Shown here in pieces: positions 42,789 to 51,946 of a stretch of 64,000 nucleotides of DNA. Below the pieces are notes generated by a model. The model saw only the letters and a program-made list of their open reading frames with translations. It did not search any database and was not told the origin of the DNA. The DNA comes from Algoriphagus sp. CAU 1675 (GTDB taxonomy: Bacteria > Bacteroidota > Bacteroidia > Cytophagales > Cyclobacteriaceae), in NCBI RefSeq assembly GCF_029222925.1, contig NZ_JARHUI010000003.1:1-64000 (forward strand), in the 5' to 3' direction. Numbering within the stretch: the first letter of the stretch is position 1; each line of letters starts with the position of its first letter. Made by a program: the position numbers and the translations under genes.

Positions 42789-42914
42789 GGTGGTTTGAGA
42801 ATTTTTGGAAAGATAAACTACCGAAGTCTAAAATACTTTCCATTGATCAATTGTAGACAAATAAATTCGGTTAAGCGGGTTTAAATGAATAGACCAAAAA
42901 TAGGGGGAATAAAA

Positions 42915-42943
42915 AATGCCCTGAATTTTTGGTTCAGGGCATT
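42915..42943 (-). terminator. Terminator of the sdaAB-TolC-adaptor operon
   Basis: AATGCCCTGAA (42915-42925) and TTCAGGGCATT (42933-42943) make a perfect 11-bp stem with a 7-base loop, followed on the minus strand by TTTTTA. It lies just past the adaptor stop codon. Confidence 0.85.
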
Positions 42944-42964
42944 CCAATTTTTGAATTCTCGAAA

Positions 42965-44272
42965 TTAGTTGGTCTTGGCTTTTGGGGCTTCCGTTTTCTT
43001 CACTTTGTCCCCGTCTTTCAATTCTTTACTCACGATGAAGTAAGGTCCGGAAATGATTTCTTCCCCTTCGGTCAAGCCTTCCAAGACCTCGATGTTTTGG
43101 AAGTCAGAGATACCGGTCTTGATTTTTTTAAGTTTGGCTGTGCCGTTGTCCATGACAAAAACCAACTCCTGTGCCCGCGTAGTTCCTCCCTCCAATGTAT
43201 CCAATTTATTATCACGGGTGGTAACTGCTGAAAGTGGAACAGAAAGCACGTTGTTTTTGGCATCCGTCATGATTTCCACGGATGCGGTCATTCCAGGTCG
43301 GAACGGGTAGCGGTTGCCCTCAGCGACCAAATCCTGATAAGAGCTGTTCAAAATCCTGATTTTCACTTCAAATTCCGTCACTGCGTCAGCAGAGGCTTTG
43401 GCATTTGCTGTATTAGCGATACTGGTCACGACTCCTTTGAATTTTTTTCCGGAGAAAGAATAGGCATCCACATCGATGATGGTGGTGTCTCCCTTGCTCA
43501 GTCTTACAATATCATTTTCGTTGACATCCACCCGAACTTCCATCAGAGAAAGATCCGCGATCGTCATCATTTCGGTACCGGCCATTTGTTGGGTACCTAC
43601 CACACGCTCTCCTTTTTCAACCAACAGGTTGGAAACAATTCCGTTTACCGGGGAATAAACATTGGTGAGTCTGAGGTTTTCAGCCGCCTCGTTGACGGTA
43701 GCCTGGGAACTCTTGACGATGAATTCTGAGGCCACTACGTTTTGCTTGGCTGCTTCCAGATCTTTCTGTGCGGTGACATAATTGGCTTGGGCCTGCTCAT
43801 AGTCCGCATCAGAAATTGCCTTTTGCTCATAGAGTTTTTTCTGTCTGTTGAATTCCAGTTCACTTCTGGTAAACTGCGCCTCGGCACGCTGTAAGCTTGC
43901 TTTTGCCTGAGCAAGATTGGCTTGTTGCTGATTGAGGTTGGCCCGGCTTCGGTCCAGGGCAGAAATGAAGTTGTCAGGTCTGATTTTCACCAAAAGTTTT
44001 CCGACTTCCACGGAGTCTCCTTCCTCTACATTGAGTTCGATAATCTCCCCGGCAACGTCAGGGCTCAGTTTTACTTCAATTTCCGGTTGGATTTCACCGG
44101 AAGCACTGACTTTTTCAATGATCTGGTTTCTTCCAACTTTTGCAATCTCGACAGGAGTTTCTTTTTCTCCACCGATCCAACCTGCAGATCGACCGATCAC
44201 TGCAAAAAGTATCACTGCCCCAACAATTCCGAGCAGGTAATAAAGAATTTTGTTTGATTTCGTATTGGCCAT
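42965..44272 (-). CDS. HlyD/MacA-type periplasmic adaptor
   Basis: A 435-residue membrane-fusion protein with an N-terminal anchor (YYLLGIVGAVILFAVIG). The lipoyl half (VSASGEIQPEIEVKLSPDVA), a long coiled coil (residues about 95-210, NLNQQQANLAQAKASLQRAE) and the barrel (SLMEVRVDVNENDIVRLSKG) are clear. A KxTEAPKAK-type charged tail ends the protein. It would join an inner-membrane pump to the TolC-like protein encoded next to it. The permease (RND or MacB-type ABC) is not in this operon, so it must be supplied from elsewhere. Confidence 0.87.
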   Translation of the reverse strand: MANTKSNKILYYLLGIVGAVILFAVIGRSAGWIGGEKETPVEIAKVGRNQIIEKVSASGEIQPEIEVKLSPDVAGEIIELNVEEGDSVEVGKLLVKIRPDNFISALDRSRANLNQQQANLAQAKASLQRAEAQFTRSELEFNRQKKLYEQKAISDADYEQAQANYVTAQKDLEAAKQNVVASEFIVKSSQATVNEAAENLRLTNVYSPVNGIVSNLLVEKGERVVGTQQMAGTEMMTIADLSLMEVRVDVNENDIVRLSKGDTTIIDVDAYSFSGKKFKGVVTSIANTANAKASADAVTEFEVKIRILNSSYQDLVAEGNRYPFRPGMTASVEIMTDAKNNVLSVPLSAVTTRDNKLDTLEGGTTRAQELVFVMDNGTAKLKKIKTGISDFQNIEVLEGLTEGEEIISGPYFIVSKELKDGDKVKKTEAPKAKTN

Positions 44273-44275
44273 GGT

Positions 44276-45619
44276 TTAGTTAAGGTTAATGGGGTTGCCT
44301 AAGTAAAAATCAAGGACTTTTACTCTGAATATATAGGTGTATTTGGCATTCAATAGGTCTGCTTGGGCATTGTAAAAGTTGTTTTGCGCTACCTGAAAAT
44401 CCACGGAATTGATTGCTCCCAGATCAAATCTCTGCTGGGCAATTCGGAAGGATTCTTCCAGGCTCTGAACTCGCTTTTGGGAGGCCTGATAGGACTGTTC
44501 TGCTGCCAGAGCTGAATTGTATGCGGATTCTATATCCTGTCTCAGTTGGTTTTTAGCCTCTAGTTCAGCTACTTCAGCGATTTGTCTTTGAACCCGGGCT
44601 CTTTGCAAGCTTGCTTTATTATTGAACTGGGAAAAGATCGGGATACTCAACTGAAGGTTGACAGATTGGGAAAGGTTGTTTTCAATTTGGCTTGAAAAAC
44701 TTGCCGGTTCCATTCCCGGAGCGGCTCGGTCTACGTAGTTGGAAAACAGATTGGCTCCGACACCCAAGGAAGGGAGAAAAGCTCCTCTGGCTACTTTTTC
44801 ACCATATTCAGCACTTTCCACATTCTTTTCTGCGGCTTTGATTTCGGGCATGACCTCTACGGCGGTATTGTAAATAGCCGAAGGGGTTTCACTGGCCATC
44901 AGGGCTTCATTGACCTCCAATTCAGGTTCCACTACATCAAATTCCTCAGTAAAGGGAACCTGCATGGCTTGAGCCAGTTGGAGTTTGGATATTCTCAAGC
45001 TGTTTTTAGCATTGATCACTTCCAGTTCATTCGTTGCGTTTTGGGCCTGAAGGTCCAATTTATCAGAAAGAGGGAGGGAACCTGCATCCACCAGTTTGCT
45101 TGTTCTTTCCAATTGCTCCCGAGTGGTTTCCAACTGATTTTGGGCGATTTTGACCTGCTCTCTGTTGAATATCACATTGATAAAGAGGTTGATGATATTC
45201 AGGGTGATTGAATTCTTGGTAGCCTCGATATTGTACAATCCGGATTGCAGATTGGCCTGTGCCTGATTGATGGAGTTATTCACTCTCATTCCTGCAAACA
45301 GGGTGGCATTTGAAGAGGCTGAAACGTTGACGTTTCCGATTCGCTGGGTTTCAAACAAGTTGGTAACCGGGTTGATGGATCTACCCCAACGGTATCCCGT
45401 ACTAGCTCCTGTGGAGAGGGATGGAAGACGGGATCCTTGATTTTGAAGAAGGGTTGCCTCGTTGGTCAACTGGTTGAGTTCACTTCGCTTGAGAGTCAAA
45501 TTGTTTTCAAGAGCAATTTCAACAGCCGTTCTCAAGTCAAGGGGTTCTACACTTCCCTGAGAATTGGCCTTGAAAATTAACCCCGAAAACAGGATCAAGC
45601 AGAAAAAAAGCTTTTTCAT
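44276..45619 (-). CDS. TolC-family outer-membrane efflux protein
   Basis: A 447-residue outer-membrane channel with signal peptide (MKKLFFCLILFSGLIFKANS). Two TolC repeats are visible, each with a long amphipathic helical hairpin, for example AINSVDFQVAQNNFYNAQAD, and a GASTGYRWGRSINPVTNLFE beta part typical of Bacteroidota members. The adaptor gene follows after 3 bp, and sdaAB precedes it by 7 bp, so the three are co-transcribed. It should form the exit duct for a tripartite exporter of unknown cargo. Confidence 0.88.
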   Translation of the reverse strand: MKKLFFCLILFSGLIFKANSQGSVEPLDLRTAVEIALENNLTLKRSELNQLTNEATLLQNQGSRLPSLSTGASTGYRWGRSINPVTNLFETQRIGNVNVSASSNATLFAGMRVNNSINQAQANLQSGLYNIEATKNSITLNIINLFINVIFNREQVKIAQNQLETTREQLERTSKLVDAGSLPLSDKLDLQAQNATNELEVINAKNSLRISKLQLAQAMQVPFTEEFDVVEPELEVNEALMASETPSAIYNTAVEVMPEIKAAEKNVESAEYGEKVARGAFLPSLGVGANLFSNYVDRAAPGMEPASFSSQIENNLSQSVNLQLSIPIFSQFNNKASLQRARVQRQIAEVAELEAKNQLRQDIESAYNSALAAEQSYQASQKRVQSLEESFRIAQQRFDLGAINSVDFQVAQNNFYNAQADLLNAKYTYIFRVKVLDFYLGNPINLN

Positions 45620-45626
45620 GTGGTTG

Positions 45627-46304
45627 TTATCGGTCTATATCTGGTATGTATTTTAATTCTTTGACCCATGGTAAGGATCTAAGGTAATCTATTGTAATCT
45701 GATTGATTCCCGAATCCATTTCAATTACATGGCAGGCAAGGTCATTTTTGCCTTTCCTGGAAACGGACATGGTTGCAATATTGGCTTTTTCCTGGGCAAT
45801 GACACTGGAAATAAAAGCAATTGCTCCTGAAATATCCTCAGCTTTGATAATCAAGGTATGTGCCTGAGCAGAGAAATTTGCAACAAAACCATCTATCTCT
45901 GCGATATTGATGATACCGCCACCCAAGCTCTCACCCCAAACCTCAATCTTTTGATCTCCTTTTTTGAGGACCAATTTGATGGTATTAGGATGATGGACGG
46001 AAGAGTTGCCTATGGATTTAAACTCGAACTTTAGCCCTTTTTCTTTAGCCAGACTCAGTGAATTCTTGATCCGTGCATCATCGGTTTTGAAATCCAATAA
46101 TCCTCCAATAATTGCCCGGTCGCTCCCATGACCTTCATAAGTTCGGGCGAAGGAATTGTAAAAGGTAATACTTGCTTCGTCCGGGATTCCACCCAAAACT
46201 CGAATAGCGGCTCTTGCAATTCGTACAACTCCGGCCGTATGGGAAGAAGAGGGGCCGATCATGACTGGCCCGATCATATCAAAAACACTACTTTTTGAAG
46301 GCAT
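45627..46304 (-). CDS. sdaAB: L-serine dehydratase, Fe-S dependent, beta subunit
   Basis: A 225-residue SdaAB-type subunit of the iron-sulfur L-serine ammonia-lyase (serine to pyruvate and ammonia). The family segment VFDMIGPVMIGPSSSHTAGVVRIARAA appears near the N-terminus (shown in part), followed by YEGHGSDRAIIGGLL and a C-terminal ACT domain (about 145-220, KANIATMSVSRKGK). No alpha subunit gene is in view; in this phylum the two subunits are often encoded apart. It heads a transcript with the TolC and adaptor genes, an association of unclear meaning. Confidence 0.9.
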   Translation of the reverse strand: MPSKSSVFDMIGPVMIGPSSSHTAGVVRIARAAIRVLGGIPDEASITFYNSFARTYEGHGSDRAIIGGLLDFKTDDARIKNSLSLAKEKGLKFEFKSIGNSSVHHPNTIKLVLKKGDQKIEVWGESLGGGIINIAEIDGFVANFSAQAHTLIIKAEDISGAIAFISSVIAQEKANIATMSVSRKGKNDLACHVIEMDSGINQITIDYLRSLPWVKELKYIPDIDR

Positions 46305-46456
46305 AAGGATGATTCACCAATTTTAGTGCTAAGGTAAAAATGTATTTTCAACAGTTCCCAAAATTGGGGATAATTGTAGATTTTGAAAGATTTATTGAGC
46401 ATTTGATTGAAAAATTAACATCTTTTGAATCAGACAATATTTCGATTTGAACGATA

Positions 46457-47281
46457 GTGAACACTTTTATGAGCGATTTTGAAACAGTCTTTTATAAACC
46501 GGAAAGAAATGGTGCTTGGGAAGAAACCCAAATTCTGAAAGTTCCGAATCGAGGGATGAATTTCGGTGATGGTATTTTTGAGACGATGGTTTTGGATCAG
46601 GGAAGAATCCGCTTTTCTGAGCAGCATAAAAATCGCCTTTTCAGGGGGCTTGATATTTTACAGATTCATCGGGAAGGGGTAGACTTTGAATCTTTGGAGG
46701 ATTTTCTTCTGGAGAGCTATCCTTCCGGTACTTTTCGTGTACGCTGGAATTTGTACAGAGCTGGTTCCGGAAAATACACGGCTGAATCCAATGACTGTGA
46801 GGAAATGCTCCAAGTTTCGGCTTTTCGCCCGGCCCCTCAAATTAAGGAGCGTTGTGAAATCTCCGATAGGGTAAGACTTTCCTTTTCTCCATGGAGTGAG
46901 TGCAAGACCCTGAATGCTTTGCCCTATGTGATGGCCGCTTTGGAAAGGGAGTCCAGAAATTTGGATGAATTAATTCTGTTGGATCAAAGAGGATATTTGT
47001 CCGAAGCCACAGCCTCTAATCTCTTTTGGCAAATAGGGGATGAGGTGTTTACACCTTCCTTGTCCTGTGGCTGTATCAGTGGAACAGGAAGAAGGGTGAT
47101 TTTGGATGCCCTCCGGGAAGCGGGTGTCAACTGCAGGGAAGGGGAGTTTCTTCCTCAGGAACTGAAAAAAGCGGACTGTGTTTGGGTCAGTAACGTCACG
47201 GGAATCAGTTCCATAGTCCAATTGGGAAGTAAAATATATTCTGCTGAGATACATCCGGTTTTGACTTCGCTTTTTTTGTAA
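46457..47281 (+). CDS. Class IV aminotransferase, probable aminodeoxychorismate lyase
   Basis: A 274-residue fold-type IV PLP enzyme. Features are RGMNFGDGIFETMV near residue 30, the PLP-lysine in SECKTLNALPYVMA, ELILLDQRGYLSEATASNLF and SGTGRRVILDALREAGV. Short length and LNALPYV favour 4-amino-4-deoxychorismate lyase (PabC, folate synthesis) over branched-chain aminotransferase, although D-amino-acid aminotransferases share the fold. Two starts (46457 or 46469) are both possible. It is divergent from sdaAB across 152 bp. Confidence 0.82.
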   Translation: MNTFMSDFETVFYKPERNGAWEETQILKVPNRGMNFGDGIFETMVLDQGRIRFSEQHKNRLFRGLDILQIHREGVDFESLEDFLLESYPSGTFRVRWNLYRAGSGKYTAESNDCEEMLQVSAFRPAPQIKERCEISDRVRLSFSPWSECKTLNALPYVMAALERESRNLDELILLDQRGYLSEATASNLFWQIGDEVFTPSLSCGCISGTGRRVILDALREAGVNCREGEFLPQELKKADCVWVSNVTGISSIVQLGSKIYSAEIHPVLTSLFL

Positions 47282-47403
47282 TTCGGGATTAGTAATAAAT
47301 TTCATTCTGAGGTTTCTTTGAAAACCTTATATTTATCGGCTTATCTTCCACAGATTTGTATCATAAGAAAAACTATTTACGCAATAAACCAACCTAATAA
47401 AAC

Positions 47404-49047
47404 ATGCTCTTAGAACCCTTAGACCTTGCAGTATTTATAGGATACTGTTTGCTGATTATCGGGATGGGCCTTTTTGTTTCTCAGGAGAAAAAAGGTCACG
47501 TCAAAAATTCCTCTGATTATTTCCTTGCTTCCAAAGCCTTGCCTTGGTGGGCAGTAGGTGCTTCTTTAATTGCCTCCAATATTTCTGCTGAGCAGTTTAT
47601 AGGAATGTCAGGATCGGGCTTTGCGCTTGGACTGGCGATTTCCACCTATGAATGGATGGCTGCAGCTACCTTGTTGGTGGTGGCAATTTTCTTTCTTCCC
47701 GTCTATATCAAAAAGGGGATTTATACTATGCCAGGCTTTCTTTTGGACCGCTATGATACGAGAGTTCGTACGACCATGGCGATATTCTGGCTTTTGTTGT
47801 ATGTATTTGTCAATCTGACTTCTGTATTGTATTTGGGGGCATTGAGTTTGAACACCATCCTGGGTGTACCGATGTTTACGGGTATAGTAGGTTTGGCCTT
47901 GTTTGCCATGCTTTATTCCATTTACGGAGGATTGAAAGCGGTGGCCTGGACCGATGTAGTACAGGTGGTTTTCCTAATTGCAGGTGGTTTGGCCACCACG
48001 TATATAGCCCTTCAAATGGTAGGTGGCGGCGATGTCTGGGATGGCTTGAGCCTTTTGAGAAAAGAAGTTCCGGGACATTTCTCCATGATTCTTTCCAAAG
48101 GTGAAATGATGATCCCTGATGGAAAGGGAGGAACAAAGGATGCTTATTTGGACCTTCCCGGTATCAGTGTTTTGGTAGGGGGTATGTGGATTACCAATTT
48201 GAGTTATTGGGGTTTCAATCAATACATCACCCAGCGTGCCTTGGCGGCAAAGAGTCTTGATGAAGCCCAAAAAGGGATGATTTTCGCCGGTTTCCTGAAA
48301 TTGTTGATGCCATTGATCGTGGTAATCCCTGGAATTGCAGCTTGGGTAATTGTGAAAAACGGAGTCGATGTTGGTTTCATGGAGTCCATGAAGGATCCGC
48401 TTACAGGTTTGGTGAAATCTGACCGAGCTTATCCAACCTTACTTCAGCTATTGCCGGTTGGTTTGAAAGGACTTGCATTCGCAGCCTTGACAGCGGCGAT
48501 TGTGTCTTCGCTGGCTTCTATGGCAAACAGTACCTCAACCATCTTTACGATGGATATTTACAAGAAATATTTTGGTCAGAACGCCTCTGAATCTAAGCAG
48601 GTGAAAGTAGGTAGAATCACAGCTCTTGCGGCGTTTGTAATCGCAGCCATTGTGGCGCCGGCTTTGGGACAATTGGACCAGGCATTCCAGTTTATTCAGG
48701 AATATACCGGATTTATCAGCCCTGGAGTCTTTGCTATTTTCTTCTTTGGTGTCTTCTGGAAGAAAACTACTTCCAATGCAGCTCTTGTTGGTGCGGCATT
48801 GAGTATTCCTTTGTCAGTGGTGTTGAAATTGGGAGTTCCTTCTCTTCCCTTCATTGACCGAATGGGCTATGTATTTCTTATCCTCGCTGCATTGATGATC
48901 GTCATCAGTTTGGTGGAAGGAAAAGGAAAAGATCATCCAAACAGTATAGAAATCAACAAGGAATTGTTCCGGACCAGTACACAATTCAAGATTGGCGCCT
49001 TCATTATTTCCGGTATCATTGCAGCGCTATACATTATTTTCTGGTAA
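47404..49047 (+). CDS. Sodium/sugar symporter (SSS family), probable xylose carrier
   Basis: A 547-residue inner-membrane protein of the SSS family with about 14 helices. Family features are SSDYFLASKALPWWAVGASL, SNISAEQFIGMSGSGFALGL, GGLKAVAWTDVVQVVFLIAGG and FAALTAAIVSSLASMANSTS with the conserved sodium-site serines. The next gene, xylB, starts 6 bp after its end and xylA follows, so xylose is the most likely substrate; other SSS members carry glucose or galactose. First gene of the operon. Confidence 0.88.
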   Translation: MLLEPLDLAVFIGYCLLIIGMGLFVSQEKKGHVKNSSDYFLASKALPWWAVGASLIASNISAEQFIGMSGSGFALGLAISTYEWMAAATLLVVAIFFLPVYIKKGIYTMPGFLLDRYDTRVRTTMAIFWLLLYVFVNLTSVLYLGALSLNTILGVPMFTGIVGLALFAMLYSIYGGLKAVAWTDVVQVVFLIAGGLATTYIALQMVGGGDVWDGLSLLRKEVPGHFSMILSKGEMMIPDGKGGTKDAYLDLPGISVLVGGMWITNLSYWGFNQYITQRALAAKSLDEAQKGMIFAGFLKLLMPLIVVIPGIAAWVIVKNGVDVGFMESMKDPLTGLVKSDRAYPTLLQLLPVGLKGLAFAALTAAIVSSLASMANSTSTIFTMDIYKKYFGQNASESKQVKVGRITALAAFVIAAIVAPALGQLDQAFQFIQEYTGFISPGVFAIFFFGVFWKKTTSNAALVGAALSIPLSVVLKLGVPSLPFIDRMGYVFLILAALMIVISLVEGKGKDHPNSIEINKELFRTSTQFKIGAFIISGIIAALYIIFW

Positions 49048-49053
49048 TAGACG

Positions 49054-50556
49054 ATGAGAAAATTATTATTGGGCCTTGACATAGGGAGTTCCTCTGTCAA
49101 GGCTTCCCTTTTAGATGCCGATTCAGGGAAGGCAGTAGTTTCAAAGGCTTTTCCTGAAGTGGAAATGCCTATTGCTTCCCCTGAAAAAGGCTGGGCAGAG
49201 CAGGACCCGGAGATGTGGTGGAAATATGTGCGGCAGGCCAGTAACTATGTATTGGATAAGGCTGAAGTGAAGAGTGGAGAGTTGAAGGGAATCGGGATAG
49301 CTTACCAAATGCACGGTTTGGTTTTGGTTGACAAAGACCAAAATGTACTGAGATCTTCCATCATTTGGTGTGATAGCAGGGCAGTTGGGATAGGTGAAAA
49401 AGCCTTCAAAGAACTCGGTGAAGATTATTGCCTCAATAACCTTTTGAATTCACCGGGAAATTTCACGGCCTCCAAGCTCAGATGGGTGATCGAAAATGAA
49501 CCTGAAGTAGCCGCCAAAATCCACAAGATGATGTTGCCGGGAGACTTTATTGCCATGAAGCTAACCGGGGAAATCCTGACTTCTGAAACAGGACTTTCAG
49601 AGGGCATTTTCTGGGATTTTCAGAAAAACGGCTTGAGTGAAGAGGTGTTGAAAAACTATAAGATCCAGAAATCCTGGATTCCGGAGCTTGTTTCTTCCTA
49701 TTCCATTCAGGGTAAAGTCACTGAGGAAGCTTCCAAGTTGACAGGGATTGAAGCTGGAGTTCCGGTTTCCTATCGGGCTGGAGATCAGCCTAACAATGCT
49801 TTTTCCCTTCAGGTGCTTAAACCCGGGGAGTTGGCTACTACTGCCGGAACTTCCGGGACGGTCTACGGAGTTTGTGATACTCCGCTTCACGATCCTCTTT
49901 CTAGAGTAAATACCTTTGTCCATGTCAATCATTCCAAGGAAAAACCTTCTTATGGAGTTCTGCTTTGTGTCAACGGAACAGGAATCCTCAACAGTTGGCT
50001 GAAAAGAGTGATGGGAGCAAGCAAGATTGATTACGATGAGATGAACAACCTGGCTTCCTATGCAGGAATAGGTGCAGAAGGGCTTGTCTTTATTCCTTTT
50101 GGAAACGGGGCGGAGCGGATTATGCAAAACAAACCTGTGGGAGCGCATTTGTTGGGGTTGGACTTGTTGAAGCACGATAAAGGCCATGTGATCCGCGCGG
50201 CTCAGGAGGGAATTGTTTCAGCTTTGACCTTTGGGTTCAGAATCATGAAGGATATGGGCCTGGACCTCCAGACGGTCAAGGCCGGAAAGGCGAATATGTT
50301 CCTAAGTCCGATTTTCAGAAAGACATTTGTCCATATGAATAAAGTTGTACTTGAGCTTTATGATACGGATGGAGCCCAGGGAGCAGCAAGAGGGGCTGGT
50401 ATTGGAGCCGGTGTTTTCTCAACTGAGCAGGAAGCTTTTGAAGGGCTGACCTTGCTTGAAAGCATAGAGCCCAATGAGAATTTCTACGAGCCATACGAAG
50501 AAGTTTATTCCCATTGGAAAAATCATTTGGAAAGTATTGTCAAAATGAACCTATAA
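49054..50556 (+). CDS. xylB: Xylulokinase
   Basis: A 500-residue FGGY kinase that phosphorylates D-xylulose with ATP. The N-terminal phosphate-1 motif is LLGLDIGSSSVKASLLDADS. Substrate-site MHGLVLVDKDQ and LRSSIIWCDSRA follow, then GDQPNNAFSLQVLKPGELAT and TTAGTSGTVYG in the centre and the C-terminal adenosine part GAQGAARGAGIGAGVF. Position between a sugar symporter and xylA fixes the substrate. Length is typical. Cytoplasmic. Confidence 0.93.
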   Translation: MRKLLLGLDIGSSSVKASLLDADSGKAVVSKAFPEVEMPIASPEKGWAEQDPEMWWKYVRQASNYVLDKAEVKSGELKGIGIAYQMHGLVLVDKDQNVLRSSIIWCDSRAVGIGEKAFKELGEDYCLNNLLNSPGNFTASKLRWVIENEPEVAAKIHKMMLPGDFIAMKLTGEILTSETGLSEGIFWDFQKNGLSEEVLKNYKIQKSWIPELVSSYSIQGKVTEEASKLTGIEAGVPVSYRAGDQPNNAFSLQVLKPGELATTAGTSGTVYGVCDTPLHDPLSRVNTFVHVNHSKEKPSYGVLLCVNGTGILNSWLKRVMGASKIDYDEMNNLASYAGIGAEGLVFIPFGNGAERIMQNKPVGAHLLGLDLLKHDKGHVIRAAQEGIVSALTFGFRIMKDMGLDLQTVKAGKANMFLSPIFRKTFVHMNKVVLELYDTDGAQGAARGAGIGAGVFSTEQEAFEGLTLLESIEPNENFYEPYEEVYSHWKNHLESIVKMNL

Positions 50557-50597
50557 TTGCAGTAAACAACCTATTAACCTCAAAATAAACCGAAACT

Positions 50598-51911
50598 ATG
50601 TCAAAGACTTATTTTTCCAACATTGGCAAAATCCCTTTCGAAGGAAAGGAAAGTGATAATCCATTGGCCTTTAGGTATTATGATGAAAATCGCATCATAG
50701 CCGGTAAAACTATGAAGGAACACTTCAAGTTTGCCATCGCCTACTGGCATTCCTTCTGCGGTACCGGTGGAGATCCATTCGGACCTGGAACCATCAATCA
50801 CCCTTGGGATGCGAATCCTGATCCCATCCAGCGTGCAAAGGATAAAATGGATGCCGCATTTGAGTTCATCACCAAAATCGGAGCTCCTTATTATTGCTTC
50901 CATGACGTGGATTTGATCGATGAAGGACCTTCTCTTGCTGAGTATGAAAAGCGGATGGAAATCATTTCTGATTATGCTTTGCAGAAGCAAAAAGAAACCG
51001 GAATCAAACTTTTGTGGGGTACTGCAAACGTTTTCAGTAATCCGCGCTATATGAATGGTGCTTCCACTAACCCGGATTTCAACGTAGTGGCTTGGGCCGG
51101 AACACAGGTTAAAAACGCAATTGATGCCACCATTAAACTCGGAGGTGAAAACTACGTGTTCTGGGGAGGACGTGAAGGATATATGTCATTGCTCAACACG
51201 GACATGAAGCGTGAAACGGAGCACTTGGCGCAATTCCTGACCATTGCACGGGATTATGCAAGAAAGAATGGATTCAAAGGAACTTTCTTCATTGAGCCAA
51301 AACCAATGGAGCCAACCAAGCACCAGTATGATTATGATTCAGCAACGGTGATTGGATTTTTGAGACATTTTGGTTTGGACAAGGATTTCAAATTGAATAT
51401 TGAAGTAAACCACGCTACCCTTGCAGGACATACTTTCCAGCATGAATTGCAGGTAGCAGCGGATGCAGGTATGTTGGGTAGTATAGATGCCAACCGAGGG
51501 GATTACCAGAATGGCTGGGATACAGATCAGTTTGCTTTGAACCTGCAAGAATTGACTGAGGCGATGCTGGTGATTCTAACTTCTGGAGGAATTCAAGGTG
51601 GGGGAGTCAACTTTGACGCCAAAGTGAGAAGAAACTCCACCGATCAGGAAGATCTCTTCTTGGCACATATCGGAAGTATGGATGCTTTTGCAAGAGGCAT
51701 GTTGATTGCCAATGATATACTGGAAAAATCTGATTACCTGGAAAGAAGAAAGAATCGCTATGCAAGCTTTGATTCCGGCAAGGGGAAGGAATTCGAAGAA
51801 GGAAAACTGACATTGGGAGATCTTCGCAATTATGCAGCGGAGGTAGGTGAACCAGCACAAATTAGTGGAAAACAGGAGTACTTCGAGAATTTATTGAATC
51901 GATTTATTTAA
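50598..51911 (+). CDS. xylA: Xylose isomerase
   Basis: A 437-residue class II xylose isomerase converting D-xylose to D-xylulose with divalent metal. Signature parts are [10 protein letters not shown] around residue 100, [40 protein letters not shown] and the metal-site [37 protein letters not shown] completes the second metal site. It ends in a strong terminator at 51915-51940. Together with the symporter and xylB it forms a complete xylose entry pathway to xylulose 5-phosphate. Confidence 0.96.
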   Translation: MSKTYFSNIGKIPFEGKESDNPLAFRYYDENRIIAGKTMKEHFKFAIAYWHSFCGTGGDPFGPGTINHPWDANPDPIQRAKDKMDAAFEFITKIGAPYYCFHDVDLIDEGPSLAEYEKRMEIISDYALQKQKETGIKLLWGTANVFSNPRYMNGASTNPDFNVVAWAGTQVKNAIDATIKLGGENYVFWGGREGYMSLLNTDMKRETEHLAQFLTIARDYARKNGFKGTFFIEPKPMEPTKHQYDYDSATVIGFLRHFGLDKDFKLNIEVNHATLAGHTFQHELQVAADAGMLGSIDANRGDYQNGWDTDQFALNLQELTEAMLVILTSGGIQGGGVNFDAKVRRNSTDQEDLFLAHIGSMDAFARGMLIANDILEKSDYLERRKNRYASFDSGKGKEFEEGKLTLGDLRNYAAEVGEPAQISGKQEYFENLLNRFI

Positions 51912-51914
51912 CTT

Positions 51915-51940
51915 AAAGAGACCGAAAGGTCTCTTTTTTT
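51915..51940 (+). terminator. Terminator after xylA
   Basis: AAAGAGACC (51915-51923), GAAA tetraloop, GGTCTCTTT (51928-51936), then T residues to 51940. Stop codon of xylA is 4 bp before. The esterase gene begins just after, so it may be expressed by partial readthrough or from its own promoter. Confidence 0.88.
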
Positions 51941-51946
51941 GTCCCT

